A stretch of 64,000 nt of DNA from Actinomyces haliotis (GCF_015355765.1 NZ_JACWNA010000004.1:1-64000), one strand, 5' to 3'; positions 46,294 through 56,815 are shown, counted from the stretch's first letter. The notes: a model not told the origin generated them from the sequence alone. Numbers and translations are program-made.

Positions 46294-47469
46294 TCAGCGC
46301 GGCTTGCGCTTCTTGCCGCCGTTCTTGCGCTGGGCGCGCTGGCGGGCGCGCTTCTCGTAGCGGCGGCGAGCGATCTCCTCGGGAGTGAGGCCGGCGGTCG
46401 TCTCGATCTCCTCGACGGCCTTCTCCTCGCTCTCCTCCTCCTCGAAGGAGGCGGCGATCTGCTCGCGCTCACGCGGCGTGGTGCGCGGGTTGGTGGTGCG
46501 CTTGCGCTGACGGTCCTTGCGGACGGGCTGGACGCGCTGGCCCCCCGTCCTGCCGGCGGCCTCGAGCTCCGCCTGGCGCTGCGCGGCCTCCTCCTCCTCG
46601 AGCGAGGGCTTGCCCTGGCGGGCGCGCTTGGCGTTGACGCGGGCGCGGTACTTCTTCTCGGCGTCGGAGCCGGGGGCCGGCATGTTGCGGATCGTGAAGA
46701 ACTGCTGGCCCATGGTCCACAGGTTCGTGGTCACCCAGTAGACGAGGACGCCGATCTGGAACTGGACACCCGTGAAGGCGAAGAAGATCGGCATGATCGT
46801 CGTCATCATCTTCTGCGAGCGCATCATCGGGTTGTCGGAGTTCTTCGAGGACTCCGGCATGTTCTTCATGCTCAGCTGCGCCATGGTGTACCACTGGGTG
46901 ATACCCATGACGACGATCATGACGATGGTGACGATCTTCGTCGTCGTGTCGTTGCTGTTCATGAAGGACGCCGACAGCGGGGCGCCGAAGACGGTGGACT
47001 GCTGGACCTGCTCGGCCAGCTGGGCCGTGAGGGGGCCGATCGAGGCGTGCCCGGGGTAGGTGCCCTCGGCGAGCTTCTCCAGGTTCGCCAGCACGCGGAA
47101 CAGCGCGAAGAAGATCGGCATCTGGATCAGGATCGGCAGGCACGAGGACATGGGGTTCGTCCCGTGCTTGCGGTAGAGCGCCATCATCTCCTCCTGCTGA
47201 CGGCGCTGCGACTCCGGGTCCTTCTTGCCCTTGTACTTCGCCTGCAGGGCCTGGAGCTCGGGCTGCATGAGCTGCATGCCGCGGCTGGCCCGGATCTGCT
47301 TGACGAAGAGCGGCATGATGAGGAGGCGCACGACGATCGTCAGACCGACGATCGAGAGCACCCACGCCACACCCGGTCCGTCGGGCATCCCGATGAGGAC
47401 CAGGAACTTGTGGATCCAGACCATGACCCAGGCGACGGCGACCTTGATGGGCCACAGGATCGTGTCCAT
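46294..47469 (-). CDS. yidC: Membrane protein insertase YidC
   Basis: 391 residues, five-helix actinobacterial YidC/Oxa1 without the large periplasmic domain. MDTILWPIKVAVAWVMVWIH is the first helix. LLIMPLFVKQIRASRGMQ holds the conserved arginine of the hydrophilic groove, and SCLPILIQMPIFFALFRVL follows. The long basic C-terminal tail (about 285-391, ending GGKKRKPR) fits ribosome binding. It inserts proteins into the membrane with or without Sec. AAGGAG lies 4-5 nt before ATG. Confidence 0.96.
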   Translation of the reverse strand: MDTILWPIKVAVAWVMVWIHKFLVLIGMPDGPGVAWVLSIVGLTIVVRLLIMPLFVKQIRASRGMQLMQPELQALQAKYKGKKDPESQRRQQEEMMALYRKHGTNPMSSCLPILIQMPIFFALFRVLANLEKLAEGTYPGHASIGPLTAQLAEQVQQSTVFGAPLSASFMNSNDTTTKIVTIVMIVVMGITQWYTMAQLSMKNMPESSKNSDNPMMRSQKMMTTIMPIFFAFTGVQFQIGVLVYWVTTNLWTMGQQFFTIRNMPAPGSDAEKKYRARVNAKRARQGKPSLEEEEAAQRQAELEAAGRTGGQRVQPVRKDRQRKRTTNPRTTPREREQIAASFEEEESEEKAVEEIETTAGLTPEEIARRRYEKRARQRAQRKNGGKKRKPR

Positions 47470-47553
47470 TGCACTCCTTGCTGTGGGGTGGGGCGGGACC
47501 GCCGCAGCGGTTGCCTCGGGCCGGTGCCTCCGGCCAGGGCCCCGCGGACGAGG

Positions 47554-47880
47554 TCAGCGGGCCGGTGAGCCGGCCTCGTCCTCGACCTCGAAACGGGGGA
47601 CGTCGTGGGGGTGGTGGTAGCGCCACTGACCGGGATCGGGGACGTGGTCGACGCCCCCGGGGGTGAGTGGGTTGCAGCGCAGGAGGCGCCAGGCAGCGAG
47701 GAGGATCCCCTTGCCCGCGCCGTGCACCCGGACCGCCTCGACCGCGTAGGCCGAGCAGGTGGGGTAGTAGCGGCAGCTCCGCGGCAGCGCGGGGGAGACC
47801 CAGTGCTGGTAGAGGCGCACCGGAGCGAGGACCAGCCGCTCGAGCGGTCCGTCGCGCAGGGCGTCCCGGTCCTCCGTCAC
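47554..47880 (-). CDS. yidD: Membrane protein insertion efficiency factor YidD
   Basis: 108 residues. The YidD signature [35 protein letters not shown] is present, with the cysteines in SCRYYPTCS and [15 protein letters not shown]. An amphipathic peripheral membrane protein that aids YidC. Its GTG overlaps the rnpA stop as GTGA. The histidine- and proline-containing C-terminal tail is short and unremarkable. Confidence 0.95.
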   Translation of the reverse strand: MTEDRDALRDGPLERLVLAPVRLYQHWVSPALPRSCRYYPTCSAYAVEAVRVHGAGKGILLAAWRLLRCNPLTPGGVDHVPDPGQWRYHHPHDVPRFEVEDEAGSPAR

Positions 47881-48245
47881 CGCCGTCGTCCCTGGGAGAC
47901 CAGGCGCCGGTCACGGGCCAGGAGGCGGTCGACGTCGGCGGCGAGCTCCTCGCTCGTCGCCCCGTCCGCCCCGGCCAGACCGCGCACGACGACGCGGGCA
48001 CCGGGCTCGAGTCCGGTGACGCGCTCGCTCATGAGGGCGCTCACCCGGCGCTTGATCCGGTTGCGGTGCGTGGCACGTGCAACCTGCTTCTTGGGCACGA
48101 CGACGCCGACGAGCGCCGGGGACACGTCCCCGGTCTCGCCGGCGCGGTAGTGGACGACCAGCCTGCGGCTGCCGCTGCGCGCACCGGTTCTCAGCGCCTC
48201 CGAGAAGTCCTCGGAGCGCCGCATCCGGTGCGCCGCAGGAAGCAC
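47877..48245 (-). CDS. rnpA: Ribonuclease P protein component
   Basis: 122 residues. It binds the RNase P RNA and the 5' leader of pre-tRNA. The start [19 protein letters not shown] and the RNR motif region [23 protein letters not shown] are diagnostic. The start is taken as GTG 1 bp after the rpmH stop; an ATG seven codons later is possible. It is followed by yidD with a 4-bp overlap. Confidence 0.96.
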   Translation of the reverse strand: MLPAAHRMRRSEDFSEALRTGARSGSRRLVVHYRAGETGDVSPALVGVVVPKKQVARATHRNRIKRRVSALMSERVTGLEPGARVVVRGLAGADGATSEELAADVDRLLARDRRLVSQGRRR

Positions 48246-48246
48246 C

Positions 48247-48384
48247 TCAGGCGGCGAGACGCGCGCGGCCCTTGCGGCGGCGCGAGGCGAGGACGGAGCG
48301 GCCGGCGCGGCTGCTCATGCGCTTGCGGAAGCCGTGCACCTTGGCGCGACGGCGGTTGTTCGGCTGAAAGGTCCGCTTGCTCAC
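48247..48384 (-). CDS. rpmH: 50S ribosomal protein bL34
   Basis: 45 residues, the full bL34: [22 protein letters not shown] then [20 protein letters not shown]. The start is GTG with AGGAG 8 nt upstream; a longer frame continues into the intergenic region but is not part of the family. First gene of the rpmH-rnpA-yidD-yidC-jag-rsmG series, transcribed away from dnaA as in nearly all actinobacteria. Confidence 0.98.
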   Translation of the reverse strand: MSKRTFQPNNRRRAKVHGFRKRMSSRAGRSVLASRRRKGRARLAA

Positions 48385-48913
48385 GGGTGTACTCCTGCTC
48401 GGATGATCGGAACAGTGCGTCGCGGGAATCGCGGCACTGTCGCTCGCTCTGGTTGCCCCATGGTTCGGGGCGTGAGTCCACGCGAACGTCCACACCACAA
48501 TACGGTTCGGGTTTCAGGGGGGTCAAACCTCCCGGGGTCCTGGACGGTGAGAGTCCGAACACGTCGCCGGGCCCGTCGGACGCCCTCCCGGGGCGCCGGC
48601 GAAGGAGGGACGCGGGCCCGTCACGGCGGCCCGCGAAGGAATGCCATCCATGTTATTCACAGGGCGCGTCGTCCAGCCTGTGGGAATGTGCACGGCCGCG
48701 GCCCACGGCCTGTGGACCCAGGATGCGCAGGATCCCGCGAAACCACAGGTTTTCCCTCACTCTGGGGAGCTCCGGGCCCATGCAGGACCTCAGTCCCCAC
48801 GTGTGGACAACTCTGTGGACAGGACACCATGATGGGTCCCCTCGCGGACCGCCCGCCCGTGACCCGCCGGCCCTGACCGGCACCCGCCCGACAGCCCTCA
48901 GCCAGGAGACAGC
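48385..48913. promoter_or_regulatory. rpmH-dnaA intergenic region, upstream DnaA-box part of oriC
   Basis: 529 bp between divergent rpmH and dnaA. DnaA-box matches are TTATTCACA (48653-48661, one mismatch), TGTGGACAA (48802-48810, perfect in reverse orientation), TGTGGACAG (48814-48822, one mismatch) and a weaker TGTGGACCC (48711-48719). The left part must hold the rpmH promoter. No coding gene is seen. This probably acts as the dnaA regulatory half of a bipartite origin. Confidence 0.7.
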
Positions 48914-50671
48914 GTGCCCGACGAAGCGACCACCAAGTGGCACCAGACCCTCGAGCTGCTCGCCTCCTCCGGCGAGCTCGGGCAGGGCAAGGTCACGATG
49001 CTGCGAATGACCCGCGTCATCGACGTCGACGGCACGCTCGTCCTCGTCGTGGGCTCCGGATTCGTCAAGGACGTCGTCGAGAGGTCCCGGGGACCCATCA
49101 GCCGCGCGCTGTCACAGATCTGGGGCCGCGACGTCCCCTTCGAGGTCACGATGGACACCTCCGTGGACGCCTCGGCCGGTGCCTTCGGCCAGCCCTCCGG
49201 TGCCCCGTCCACGACTGAGTACGCCACCGAGTACCCGGGAGAGCGTCCCGGGGAGGCACACCCGGAGGCCCACGCCGTCGAGCATCCCGCTCGTCCGTCC
49301 TACGAGGCGCCCGCGCCCCAGGAACCCGGCTATGAGCGGGCCGCCGAGCGCTACGAGGAGCACCGCTCCTACGACCAGCGCGGCGTCGAGGCCCCCGGCT
49401 ACCCGCGCGGCGCGCAGGCTCCCCGTGACCAGGAGACCTACGAGACGGGCTACCAGCAGGACTACGAGCAGGGCTACGGGGCCACCCGCACCACCTCGCG
49501 CTACCCCGAGGAGCCCTCCCGCCCGGAGAACCGCGCCCAGTACATGACGAGTCCTCACCCGGCGCAGGCCCCGGGCCCGCGCGACGGCGTCGGGGCGCCA
49601 CGGCCCAATGACGGGTCGGCCCTAAACCCGCGCTACACCTTCGACACCTACGTCACCGGCTCCTCCAACCGCTTCGCGCACGCGACCGCGATCGCCGTCG
49701 CCGAGGCCCCGGCCCGCGCCTACAACCCGCTGTTCATCTACGGCGGCTCCGGGCTGGGCAAGACGCACCTGCTGCACGCCATCGGCCACTACGCGCGCAC
49801 CCTCAACCCCTCGACACGCGTCAAGTACGTCAACTCCGAGGAGTTCACGGCCGAGTTCATCGCCTGCCTGCGCGACGGGGCCCGTGACGACGGCCGCCTC
49901 GAGGCCTTCAAGCGCCGCTACCGCGAGGTCGACATCCTCCTCGTCGACGACATCCAGTTCCTCTCCGGCAAGGAGTCGACGCTCGAGGAGTTCTTCCACA
50001 CCTTCAACTCCCTGCACTCCTCCGGCAAGCAGGTCGTCATCACCTCCGACCAGCCTCCCAAGGCCCTCAACGGCCTCGACGAGCGCCTGCGCTCCCGCTT
50101 CGAGTGGGGGCTGCTCGCCGACGTCCAGCCGCCGGACCTCGAGACCCGCATCGCGATCCTGTCCCGAAAGGCCCGCGCCGACGGGCTCGACCTGCCCATG
50201 GACGTGCTCGAGTACATCGCCAGCCGGGTGACGACGAACATCCGCGAGCTCGAGGGCGCCCTCATCCGCGTCACGGCCTTCGCCTCGCTCAACAAGCAGC
50301 CGATCGACCAGACCCTGGCCGAGATGGTCCTCAAGGACATCATCTCCGACCCCGCCGGCGAGGAGATCACCACCTCCCTCATCATGGGGCAGACCGCCGA
50401 CTACTTCGGCATCACGATCGACGACCTGTGCTCGGCGAACCGCTCGCGCACCATCGTCAACGCCCGCCACATCGCCATGTACCTGTGCCGCGAGCTCACC
50501 GACCTCTCCCTACCCAAGATCGGGCGCGAGTTCGGCGGCCGCGACCACACCACCGTCATGAGCGCCGACAAGAAGATCCGCACCCAGATGGCCGAGCGCC
50601 GCTCCACCTTCAACCAGGTCACCGAGCTGACGAGCCGCATCAAGCAGGCGGCCCAGTCGCCGCAGTCCTGA
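48914..50671 (+). CDS. dnaA: Chromosomal replication initiator DnaA
   Basis: 585 residues. Domain I (about 1-90) is followed by a long disordered domain II (to about 235) rich in Pro/Glu/Tyr. The AAA+ domain III starts at [20 protein letters not shown]. Walker [10 protein letters not shown] is near 276, Walker B VDDIQFL near 342, and the arginine finger region is [18 protein letters not shown]. Domain IV ends with the DnaA-box recognition signature [15 protein letters not shown] (about 537-551). The start is GTG with AGGAG 6 nt upstream. A strong terminator follows. Confidence 0.98.
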   Translation: MPDEATTKWHQTLELLASSGELGQGKVTMLRMTRVIDVDGTLVLVVGSGFVKDVVERSRGPISRALSQIWGRDVPFEVTMDTSVDASAGAFGQPSGAPSTTEYATEYPGERPGEAHPEAHAVEHPARPSYEAPAPQEPGYERAAERYEEHRSYDQRGVEAPGYPRGAQAPRDQETYETGYQQDYEQGYGATRTTSRYPEEPSRPENRAQYMTSPHPAQAPGPRDGVGAPRPNDGSALNPRYTFDTYVTGSSNRFAHATAIAVAEAPARAYNPLFIYGGSGLGKTHLLHAIGHYARTLNPSTRVKYVNSEEFTAEFIACLRDGARDDGRLEAFKRRYREVDILLVDDIQFLSGKESTLEEFFHTFNSLHSSGKQVVITSDQPPKALNGLDERLRSRFEWGLLADVQPPDLETRIAILSRKARADGLDLPMDVLEYIASRVTTNIRELEGALIRVTAFASLNKQPIDQTLAEMVLKDIISDPAGEEITTSLIMGQTADYFGITIDDLCSANRSRTIVNARHIAMYLCRELTDLSLPKIGREFGGRDHTTVMSADKKIRTQMAERRSTFNQVTELTSRIKQAAQSPQS

Positions 50672-50690
50672 CCGGTCCGCCTCGAGAGGT

Positions 50691-50724
50691 CCCCCGGCAC
50701 CGCGCCACCGCGCGGTGCCGGGGG
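50691..50724 (+). terminator. Terminator hairpin after dnaA
   Basis: A perfect 14-bp stem (50691-50704 with 50711-50724) and a 6-nt loop, 19 bp past the dnaA stop. Confidence 0.8.
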
Positions 50725-51271
50725 AGCGTCGCGTCCGGGCACGGCGGCCCGTTGACGGCCGTGGTCGGGCCCCCACGGCACGAGCCGCGCGACGTCGTCG
50801 TCCCTGTGGGTCGTCCGGAGGAGAGCGCGTGGAGAAGGTGTCATTCCCCTGTGCACCGAGGAGCCCCTCCTGGGGACCGCCTCCGGGCCGCACTGCGCGT
50901 CTCCACCGATCGTGTGATTCACGCACCGAATCACTCATGTGTGCTTCCACAGCCGCCCTCGGCCCGGGGACGCCGTCGAGCCGGGTTATCCCCAGTTCCC
51001 ACACCTCCTACTACACCTACTAACGACAAGAACATTCGGGCGACCACGAACCTGCCACCGAGGGAGGGACCGGCGCAGGACGAGCGACTGCCGCGACGGC
51101 GGCGAGCACCGGCCGCCCCGGGCGTGGATGCGCGTCCGGCCTTGCGTCTAGACTCCACGTGGATCGTCCTGACCCGTCGCACCTCGCGTGACGAGTGCGG
51201 CGCGCAGGACCGCAGACAAGCCAGTCGTCGCGCACGCGCGCGCCGCCCGCCGACACAGGAGGCACCCCACC
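50725..51271. other. dnaA-dnaN intergenic region, probable replication origin
   Basis: About 550 bp without a gene. It holds a GTGATTC-N7-GAATCAC dyad (50914-50934), a DnaA-box match TTATCCCCA (50986-50994) followed by a weak box GTTCCCACA, then an A/T-rich CTA-repeat tract to about 51035. A -10-like TAGACT (51149-51154) for dnaN also lies here. Location and content fit oriC. Confidence 0.7.
50986..51035 (+). promoter_or_regulatory. Candidate origin unwinding element (DnaA box plus trios)
   Basis: TTATCCCCA (50986-50994) and GTTCCCACA (50995-51003) are followed by CTA at 51008, 51011, 51017 and 51020, then ACGACAAGAACATTC. The order box, G+C spacer, CTA trinucleotides and A/T-rich tract matches the DnaA-trio unwinding system defined in Bacillus subtilis. 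Confidence 0.6.
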
Positions 51272-52408
51272 GTGAAGCTCAGGGTTGATCGAGACGTCCT
51301 CGCCGAGGCCGTCACCTGGACCGCCCGCTCGGTGCCCGCCCGCCCGCCGGTGCCCGTCCTCGCCGGCGTGCGCCTCGAGGCCAAGGACGCCTCCCTCGTC
51401 CTGGCCTCCTTCGACTACGAGGTCTCCGCCCACTGCGAGGTTCCCGCGGACGTCGAGGAGGACGGCGTGGTCCTCGTCTCCGGCCGCCTCCTCGCCGACA
51501 TCGCCAAGGCGCTCCCCTCCAAGCCCGTCGAGCTCGAGGTCGAGGGCACGAAGGTCACCGTCTCCTGCGGCTCCTCGCGCTTCTCCCTGGCCGCCATGGC
51601 GGCCGACGACTACCCGGCCCTGCCCGTCATGCCCGGCGTCGCCGGCACCGTCGACGCCCACGACCTCGCCCAGGCCGTCGGCCAGGTCTCCATCGCCGCC
51701 TCGCGCGACGAGACCCTGCCCCTCCTCACCAGCGTCCAGATGGAGGTCGACGGCGACTCCCTCACGTTCATGGCGACGGACCGCTACCGCCTCGCCGTGC
51801 GCGAGATGACCTGGGCCCCGCAGGACGCGAGCCTGTCGACCCACGCGCTGCTCAAGGCCCGCACCCTCTCCGACGTCGCGAAGTCCCTCACCAGCTCCGG
51901 CGACGTCACCGTCGCCCTCACCGAGGCCGGCTCCACCACCTCCGGCCTCATCGGCTTTGAGGCTGGCGGCCGCCGCACCACCAGCCTCCTCACCGACGGC
52001 GACTACCCGCCGGTCCTGCGGCTCTTCCCCGAGCAGACGACGATCCACGCGACCGTCGGCCGCGAGGAGCTCATCGCCGCCGTCCGCCGCGTCTCGCTGG
52101 TTGCGGACCGCTCCACCCCGATCCACATGTCCTTCACCGAGGGCAACCTCTCTCTCGACGCCGGGCAGTCCTCCGACGACGCGCAGGCCTCCGAGCAGCT
52201 CGTCGCCCACCTCGAGGGCGAGGACATCCAGACGGCCTTCAACCCGGGCTACCTCGTCGACGGCCTCAACGCCATCAACCAGCCCTACGTGCGCCTCGAC
52301 TTCACGCACCCCTCGAAGCCCGCGGTCCTCACCGGCATGGACTCGATCGGTGGCGAGGAGGACTCGTCCTTCCGCTACCTCATCATGCCGATCCGCTTCG
52401 GGGCCTGA
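51272..52408 (+). CDS. dnaN: DNA polymerase III beta sliding clamp
   Basis: 378 residues with the three-fold clamp architecture: KLRVDRDVLAEAVTWTARSVPARPPVPVLAG opens domain 1, PLLTSVQMEVDGDSLTFMATDRYRLA domain 2, and the end YLIMPIRFGA is the usual MP(I/V)R tail. The ring tethers replicases to DNA. The start is GTG with AGGAGG about 11 nt upstream. recF follows after 62 bp. Confidence 0.98.
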   Translation: MKLRVDRDVLAEAVTWTARSVPARPPVPVLAGVRLEAKDASLVLASFDYEVSAHCEVPADVEEDGVVLVSGRLLADIAKALPSKPVELEVEGTKVTVSCGSSRFSLAAMAADDYPALPVMPGVAGTVDAHDLAQAVGQVSIAASRDETLPLLTSVQMEVDGDSLTFMATDRYRLAVREMTWAPQDASLSTHALLKARTLSDVAKSLTSSGDVTVALTEAGSTTSGLIGFEAGGRRTTSLLTDGDYPPVLRLFPEQTTIHATVGREELIAAVRRVSLVADRSTPIHMSFTEGNLSLDAGQSSDDAQASEQLVAHLEGEDIQTAFNPGYLVDGLNAINQPYVRLDFTHPSKPAVLTGMDSIGGEEDSSFRYLIMPIRFGA

Positions 52409-52470
52409 GCACCCAGCCCCCGTCCCCGGCCGTCCGGCGCTGACCCGGACGGACCGGGTGCGAGCACCGC

Positions 52471-53688
52471 ATGTACGTCTCGGACCTCTCGCTCAACGAC
52501 TTCCGCTCCTACCACGAGCTCGTCCTCGCCCTCGAGCCCGGGCCGACGGCCCTCGTCGGCGCCAACGGCCAGGGCAAGACGAACCTCGTCGAGGCCATCG
52601 GCTACCTCTCGACCCTCTCGAGCCACCGAGTCGGGGCCGACACCGCCCTCGTGCGCCGCGCCGTGCCGGGGGAGGAGCAGCCCGCGGGCGCCGTCGTCCG
52701 GGCCAAGGTCGTCCACGGCGAGCGCCCCAGCGTCCTCGAGATCGAGATCATCGCCGGCAAGGCGAACCGCGCGCGCCTCAACCGGGGAGCGACCAGGCCC
52801 CGCGACCTCCTCGGCGTGCTGCGCACCGTCGTCTTCGCCCCCGAGGACCTGTCCCTCGTTCGCGAGGAGCCGGGCGTGCGCCGCCGCTTCCTCGACGAGC
52901 TGGCCGTCACCCTGCGCCCGAGCCTCGCGGGCGTGCGCACCGAGCACGACAAGATCCTCGCCCAGCGGGCCAGCCTCCTGAAGTCCGCCCGAGCCCACCG
53001 GTCCTCGACCTCCTCGATGCTCTCCACCCTCGAGGTCTGGGACGCTCAGCTGGCCGCCGCCGCGGCCCGTCTCATCGCGGCCCGCGTCGACGTCGTCGAG
53101 CGCCTGCGCCCCTGGATCGAGTCCTCCTACGCGGCGGTCTCCGAGGGACAGTCGCACGCCGCCCTGGCCTACCGCTCGAGCCTCCTCGCCCACGAGGGCT
53201 CGCCCGACCCGGACCCGCGCGACGCCGGTGCCTGGGCGGCCCACGCCGAGCAGGAGGCGGAGCTGACCAACACGGCCGCCACCGCCTCCCGCCTCGAGGC
53301 CGCCATGGCCGACCTGCACGCCCGCGAGATCGACCGCGGCGCCAACCTCGTCGGTGCGCACCGAGACGACCTCTCGCTCTTCCTGGGAGGGCTCCCCGCC
53401 AAGGGCTTCGCCTCGCACGGAGAGCAGTGGTCCCTCGCCCTGGCGCTCCGGCTGGCCTCCTACGAGATGCTGCGCCACGACGTCGACGCCTACGGAGGCG
53501 ACGGCGAGCCCGTCCTCATCCTCGACGACGTCTTCGCCTCGCTCGACTCCAAGCGGCGCAACGCCCTCGCCGGAGTCGTCGCCGACGCCCAGCAGGTCCT
53601 CCTCACGGCCGCCGTCGACGAGGACGTGCCCGCGGCCCTCGACGGCGCCCGGTTCCACGTGGCGAGCTCGGTGGTCACCCGTGGCTGA
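52471..53688 (+). CDS. recF: DNA replication and repair protein RecF
   Basis: A 405-residue SMC-like ATPase that helps load RecA at gaps. MYVSDLSLNDFRSYHELVLALEPG, Walker A VGANGQGKTNLVEAIGYLS near residue 27, the signature motif GEQWSLALALRLASYE and Walker B LILDDVFASLDSKRR are all present. ATG start. Its last 8 bp overlap the GTG of dciA. Confidence 0.97.
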   Translation: MYVSDLSLNDFRSYHELVLALEPGPTALVGANGQGKTNLVEAIGYLSTLSSHRVGADTALVRRAVPGEEQPAGAVVRAKVVHGERPSVLEIEIIAGKANRARLNRGATRPRDLLGVLRTVVFAPEDLSLVREEPGVRRRFLDELAVTLRPSLAGVRTEHDKILAQRASLLKSARAHRSSTSSMLSTLEVWDAQLAAAAARLIAARVDVVERLRPWIESSYAAVSEGQSHAALAYRSSLLAHEGSPDPDPRDAGAWAAHAEQEAELTNTAATASRLEAAMADLHAREIDRGANLVGAHRDDLSLFLGGLPAKGFASHGEQWSLALALRLASYEMLRHDVDAYGGDGEPVLILDDVFASLDSKRRNALAGVVADAQQVLLTAAVDEDVPAALDGARFHVASSVVTRG

Positions 53689-54295
53689 GCGTCCCGGCGA
53701 CGACCTGTCGGCCTCCTCGTCGGACGTCCTCGCGTCGCGGGCCCTCGCGCGCGAGCGGGGCCACGCCTGGGACTCCGGCAAGACCATGAGCGCGCTGCGC
53801 CGCGCCGCCACGGGCGAGGACGGCGTCGCCGCCTGGGACGCGAAGCACCGTCGCCGGAGCGAGGATGAGCTGCTCGGCCCGGAGGAGGACCGCGGGCCGG
53901 GACTCCCGCCAGGGCGTGGGCGCCCGGGACCGAGCCCCTTCGACCCACGGCCGGGGGGCACGGACCTGCGCCGCTACGCGGACGAGCACGGGTGGGCCGG
54001 CAAGCTGGCGATCGCCTCCGTCTCGGTGCGCTGGAGCGAGATCGTCGGACCGCAGATCGCCGAGCACGCCCTCATTGAGTCCTTCGAGGTGGGGCGCCTG
54101 ACGATCCGGGCCAGCTCGAGCTCCTGGGCCCAGCAGCTGCGCCTCCTCATGCCCACCATCGAGCGGGCCGTCACCGAGGAGCTGGGCGGCTCCGCCGTCG
54201 AGATCCGCGTCCTCGGGCCGGCGGGGCCCACGTGGAGGCACGGCCGCTTCGGCGCCGCGAGGGGCGGGCGCGGGCCGCGCGACACCTACGGCTGA
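53681..54295 (+). CDS. dciA: DciA family protein (DUF721)
   Basis: 204 residues. The C-terminal DUF721/DciA domain is recognisable from WAGKLAIASVSVRWSEIVGPQIAEHALIESFEVGRLTIRASSSSWAQQLRLL. The N-terminal half is charged and proline-rich. DciA helps load the DnaB helicase in bacteria without DnaC; this window's dnaB would be its partner. The GTG overlaps the recF stop by 8 bp, the usual recF-dciA coupling in actinobacteria. Confidence 0.88.
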   Translation: MAERPGDDLSASSSDVLASRALARERGHAWDSGKTMSALRRAATGEDGVAAWDAKHRRRSEDELLGPEEDRGPGLPPGRGRPGPSPFDPRPGGTDLRRYADEHGWAGKLAIASVSVRWSEIVGPQIAEHALIESFEVGRLTIRASSSSWAQQLRLLMPTIERAVTEELGGSAVEIRVLGPAGPTWRHGRFGAARGGRGPRDTYG

Positions 54296-54649
54296 GCCAT
54301 CGTTCCGGGCCGGCCCCCGGTTCTCGTCGGGATCGGGCGAGGCGCGTTCTCGGGTCCTCGCGCGCGAGAGCCGGAGAGGTCCTCCGACGGTGACGTCCGA
54401 CACTCACCGCGGGGCGGGCCGAACGTCCGATGAGGGGGTCGGACACGATAGAATGCCGTGAAACCGCCCATGGTGCGCCTCGGGCCTTTCGCAGGTACCC
54501 ACCTACTGCCGAGCTGGTCCCGCCCCGGAGCAGCCGTCATGGGTCCGCGATCGCTCGTGACCGGATGACGCGGTGCAGGAGACGCACCCGACGCCGTCCG
54601 CCAGGGAGCCCCGCTCCTCGGCGCGCACACAACGAGGAGCAGCTGACAC
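54296..54649. promoter_or_regulatory. gyrB promoter region
   Basis: 354 bp without a gene. A likely -10 TAGAAT (54449-54454) is directly preceded by the inverted repeat GTCCGA-N8-TCGGAC (54425-54444), which covers the -35 position. A leader of almost 200 nt runs to the GTG start, with GAGGAG about 12 nt before it. The dyad may be a supercoiling- or regulator-responsive site; that is inference. Confidence 0.5.
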
Positions 54650-56785
54650 GTGTCTGACCAGGACGCCACGGTGAACGACGACTCGACCACCACGGCCCCC
54701 GCCCCCACCGAGACCCCGGCGCCGGCGGTGCCCGAGCAGCCCGAGAGCGAGTCGCACGTCGGCCAGGGCTCCAGCGACTACGGCGCCAGCGACATCACCG
54801 TCCTCGAGGGACTCGAGGCCGTCCGCAAGCGACCCGGCATGTACATCGGCTCCACCGGTGAGCGCGGCCTGCACCACCTCGTCTACGAGGTCGTCGACAA
54901 CGCCGTGGACGAGGCCCTCGCCGGCTTCTGCGACCACATCGAGGTCACCATCCAGGCCGACGGCGGCATCAAGGTCGTCGACAACGGCCGCGGCATCCCG
55001 GTCGACGAGCACCCCACCGAGCACAAGCCGACCGTCGAGGTCGTCATGACGATCCTCCACGCCGGCGGCAAGTTCGGCGGCGGCGGATACGCCGTCTCCG
55101 GCGGCCTGCACGGCGTCGGCATCTCCGTCGTCAACGCCCTGTCCACGCGCGTTGACACCGAGATCCGCCGTCAGGGCCACGTCTGGCGCATGAGCTTCGG
55201 CGACGGCGGACACCCCAGGACCGCTCTGGTCATGGGAGAGGAGACGGACGAGACCGGCACGACCCAGACCTTCTACCCGGACCCGGCAATCTTCGAGACC
55301 GTCGTCTTCGACTACGAGACCCTGCGCCGCCGCTTCCAGCAGATGGCCTTCCTCAACAAGGGCCTGCGCATCACGCTCACCGACGAGCGCGAGGGCCACA
55401 CCGAGGAGGGCGACGAGATCACGGGGACCGACGCCGCCGAGGCCCCCGGGACCGACGAGGGCCTCCCGACGCACCGCACCGTCACCTACTGCTACGAGCA
55501 CGGTCTGCGCGACTACGTCGAGTTCCTCAACAAGTCCAAGAAGGTCGACCTGGTCCACCCCGAGATCATCGACTTCGAGGCCGAGCGCATGCTCGACGAG
55601 ACCCGCGGCATCAGCCTCGAGATCGCGATGCAGTGGACGAGCGCCTACTCCGAGTCCGTGCACACCTACGCCAACACGATCAACACGACCGAGGGCGGCA
55701 CCCACGAGGAGGGCTTCCGCACGGCCCTGACCACCCTCATCAACAAGTACGGCCGCGAGAAGGGCCTCATCAAGGACAAGGACGACAACCTCACGGGTGA
55801 CGACATCCGCGAGGGGCTCACCGCCGTCATCTCCGTCAAGCTCTCCGAGCCGCAGTTCGAGGGGCAGACCAAGACCAAGCTCGGCAACACCGAGGCCCGC
55901 ACCTTCGTCCAGCAGGTCGTCTACGAGCGCCTCGGCGACTGGCTCGACTCCCACCCGGCTGACGCCAAGTCGATCATCCAGAAGGCCGGCCAGGCCGCGG
56001 CGGCTCGCATGGCCGCTCGCAAGGCCCGCGAGGCCACGCGGCGCAAGGGCGTCCTCGAGTCCGCCTCGATGCCCGGCAAGCTCCGCGACTGCTCGAGCCG
56101 CAACGCCGAGGAGTGCGAGATCTTCATCGTCGAGGGCGACTCCGCAGGCGGCTCCGCCGTCGGCGGCCGCGACCCCGAGCACCAGGCGATCATGCCGATC
56201 CGAGGCAAGATCCTCAACGTCGAGAAGGCCCGCCTGGACCGGGCGCTGTCCTCCGACACGATCCGCTCCCTCATCACCGCCTTCGGCACGGGCATCGGCG
56301 AGGACTTCGACCTCTCCAAGCTCCGCTACGGCAAGATCGTCATCATGGCGGACGCCGACGTCGACGGCCAGCACATCGCGACGCTGCTGCTGACGCTCCT
56401 GTTCCGCTACATGCGCCCGCTCATCGAGCAGGGTCACACCTACATCGCGATGCCTCCGCTGTACCGCCTCAAGTGGTCCAACTCCGAGCACCAGTTCGCC
56501 TACTCCGACGCCGAGCGCGACCAGCTCCTCGCCGCCGGCCGCGAGGCCGGGCACCGCCTGCCCAAGGAGGGCGGCATCCAGCGCTACAAGGGCCTCGGCG
56601 AGATGAACGACCACGAGCTGTGGGAGACGACCATGGACCCCTCGGCCCGCATCCTCAAGAAGGTGACCCTCGACGAGGCGGCCGACGCCGACGAGACCTT
56701 CGCGATCCTCATGGGGGACGACGTCGAGCAGCGTCGTTCCTTCATCCAGCGCAACGCCGCAGACGTGCGCTTCCTCGACATCTGA
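54650..56785 (+). CDS. gyrB: DNA gyrase subunit B
   Basis: 711 residues. The GHKL ATPase domain has [44 protein letters not shown] and [15 protein letters not shown]. The TOPRIM domain has [12 protein letters not shown] and [11 protein letters not shown], and the C-terminal tail ends RFLDI. Together with GyrA it introduces negative supercoils. The start is GTG. gyrA follows after 104 bp and may share the transcript. Confidence 0.97.
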   Translation: MSDQDATVNDDSTTTAPAPTETPAPAVPEQPESESHVGQGSSDYGASDITVLEGLEAVRKRPGMYIGSTGERGLHHLVYEVVDNAVDEALAGFCDHIEVTIQADGGIKVVDNGRGIPVDEHPTEHKPTVEVVMTILHAGGKFGGGGYAVSGGLHGVGISVVNALSTRVDTEIRRQGHVWRMSFGDGGHPRTALVMGEETDETGTTQTFYPDPAIFETVVFDYETLRRRFQQMAFLNKGLRITLTDEREGHTEEGDEITGTDAAEAPGTDEGLPTHRTVTYCYEHGLRDYVEFLNKSKKVDLVHPEIIDFEAERMLDETRGISLEIAMQWTSAYSESVHTYANTINTTEGGTHEEGFRTALTTLINKYGREKGLIKDKDDNLTGDDIREGLTAVISVKLSEPQFEGQTKTKLGNTEARTFVQQVVYERLGDWLDSHPADAKSIIQKAGQAAAARMAARKAREATRRKGVLESASMPGKLRDCSSRNAEECEIFIVEGDSAGGSAVGGRDPEHQAIMPIRGKILNVEKARLDRALSSDTIRSLITAFGTGIGEDFDLSKLRYGKIVIMADADVDGQHIATLLLTLLFRYMRPLIEQGHTYIAMPPLYRLKWSNSEHQFAYSDAERDQLLAAGREAGHRLPKEGGIQRYKGLGEMNDHELWETTMDPSARILKKVTLDEAADADETFAILMGDDVEQRRSFIQRNAADVRFLDI

Positions 56786-56815
56786 CGCGAGCCAAGCACG
56801 GGACGGACGAGTACA

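Noticed and set aside
51155-51165. TCCACGTGGA palindrome upstream of dnaN as parS
   Set aside because: It lacks the GTTT/AAAC arms required for ParB binding; more likely chance overlap with the dnaN promoter region.
53648-53663. Possible parS near the end of recF (GGTTCCACGTGGCG)
   Set aside because: Only the CACGTG centre matches well; the flanks differ at several parS positions.
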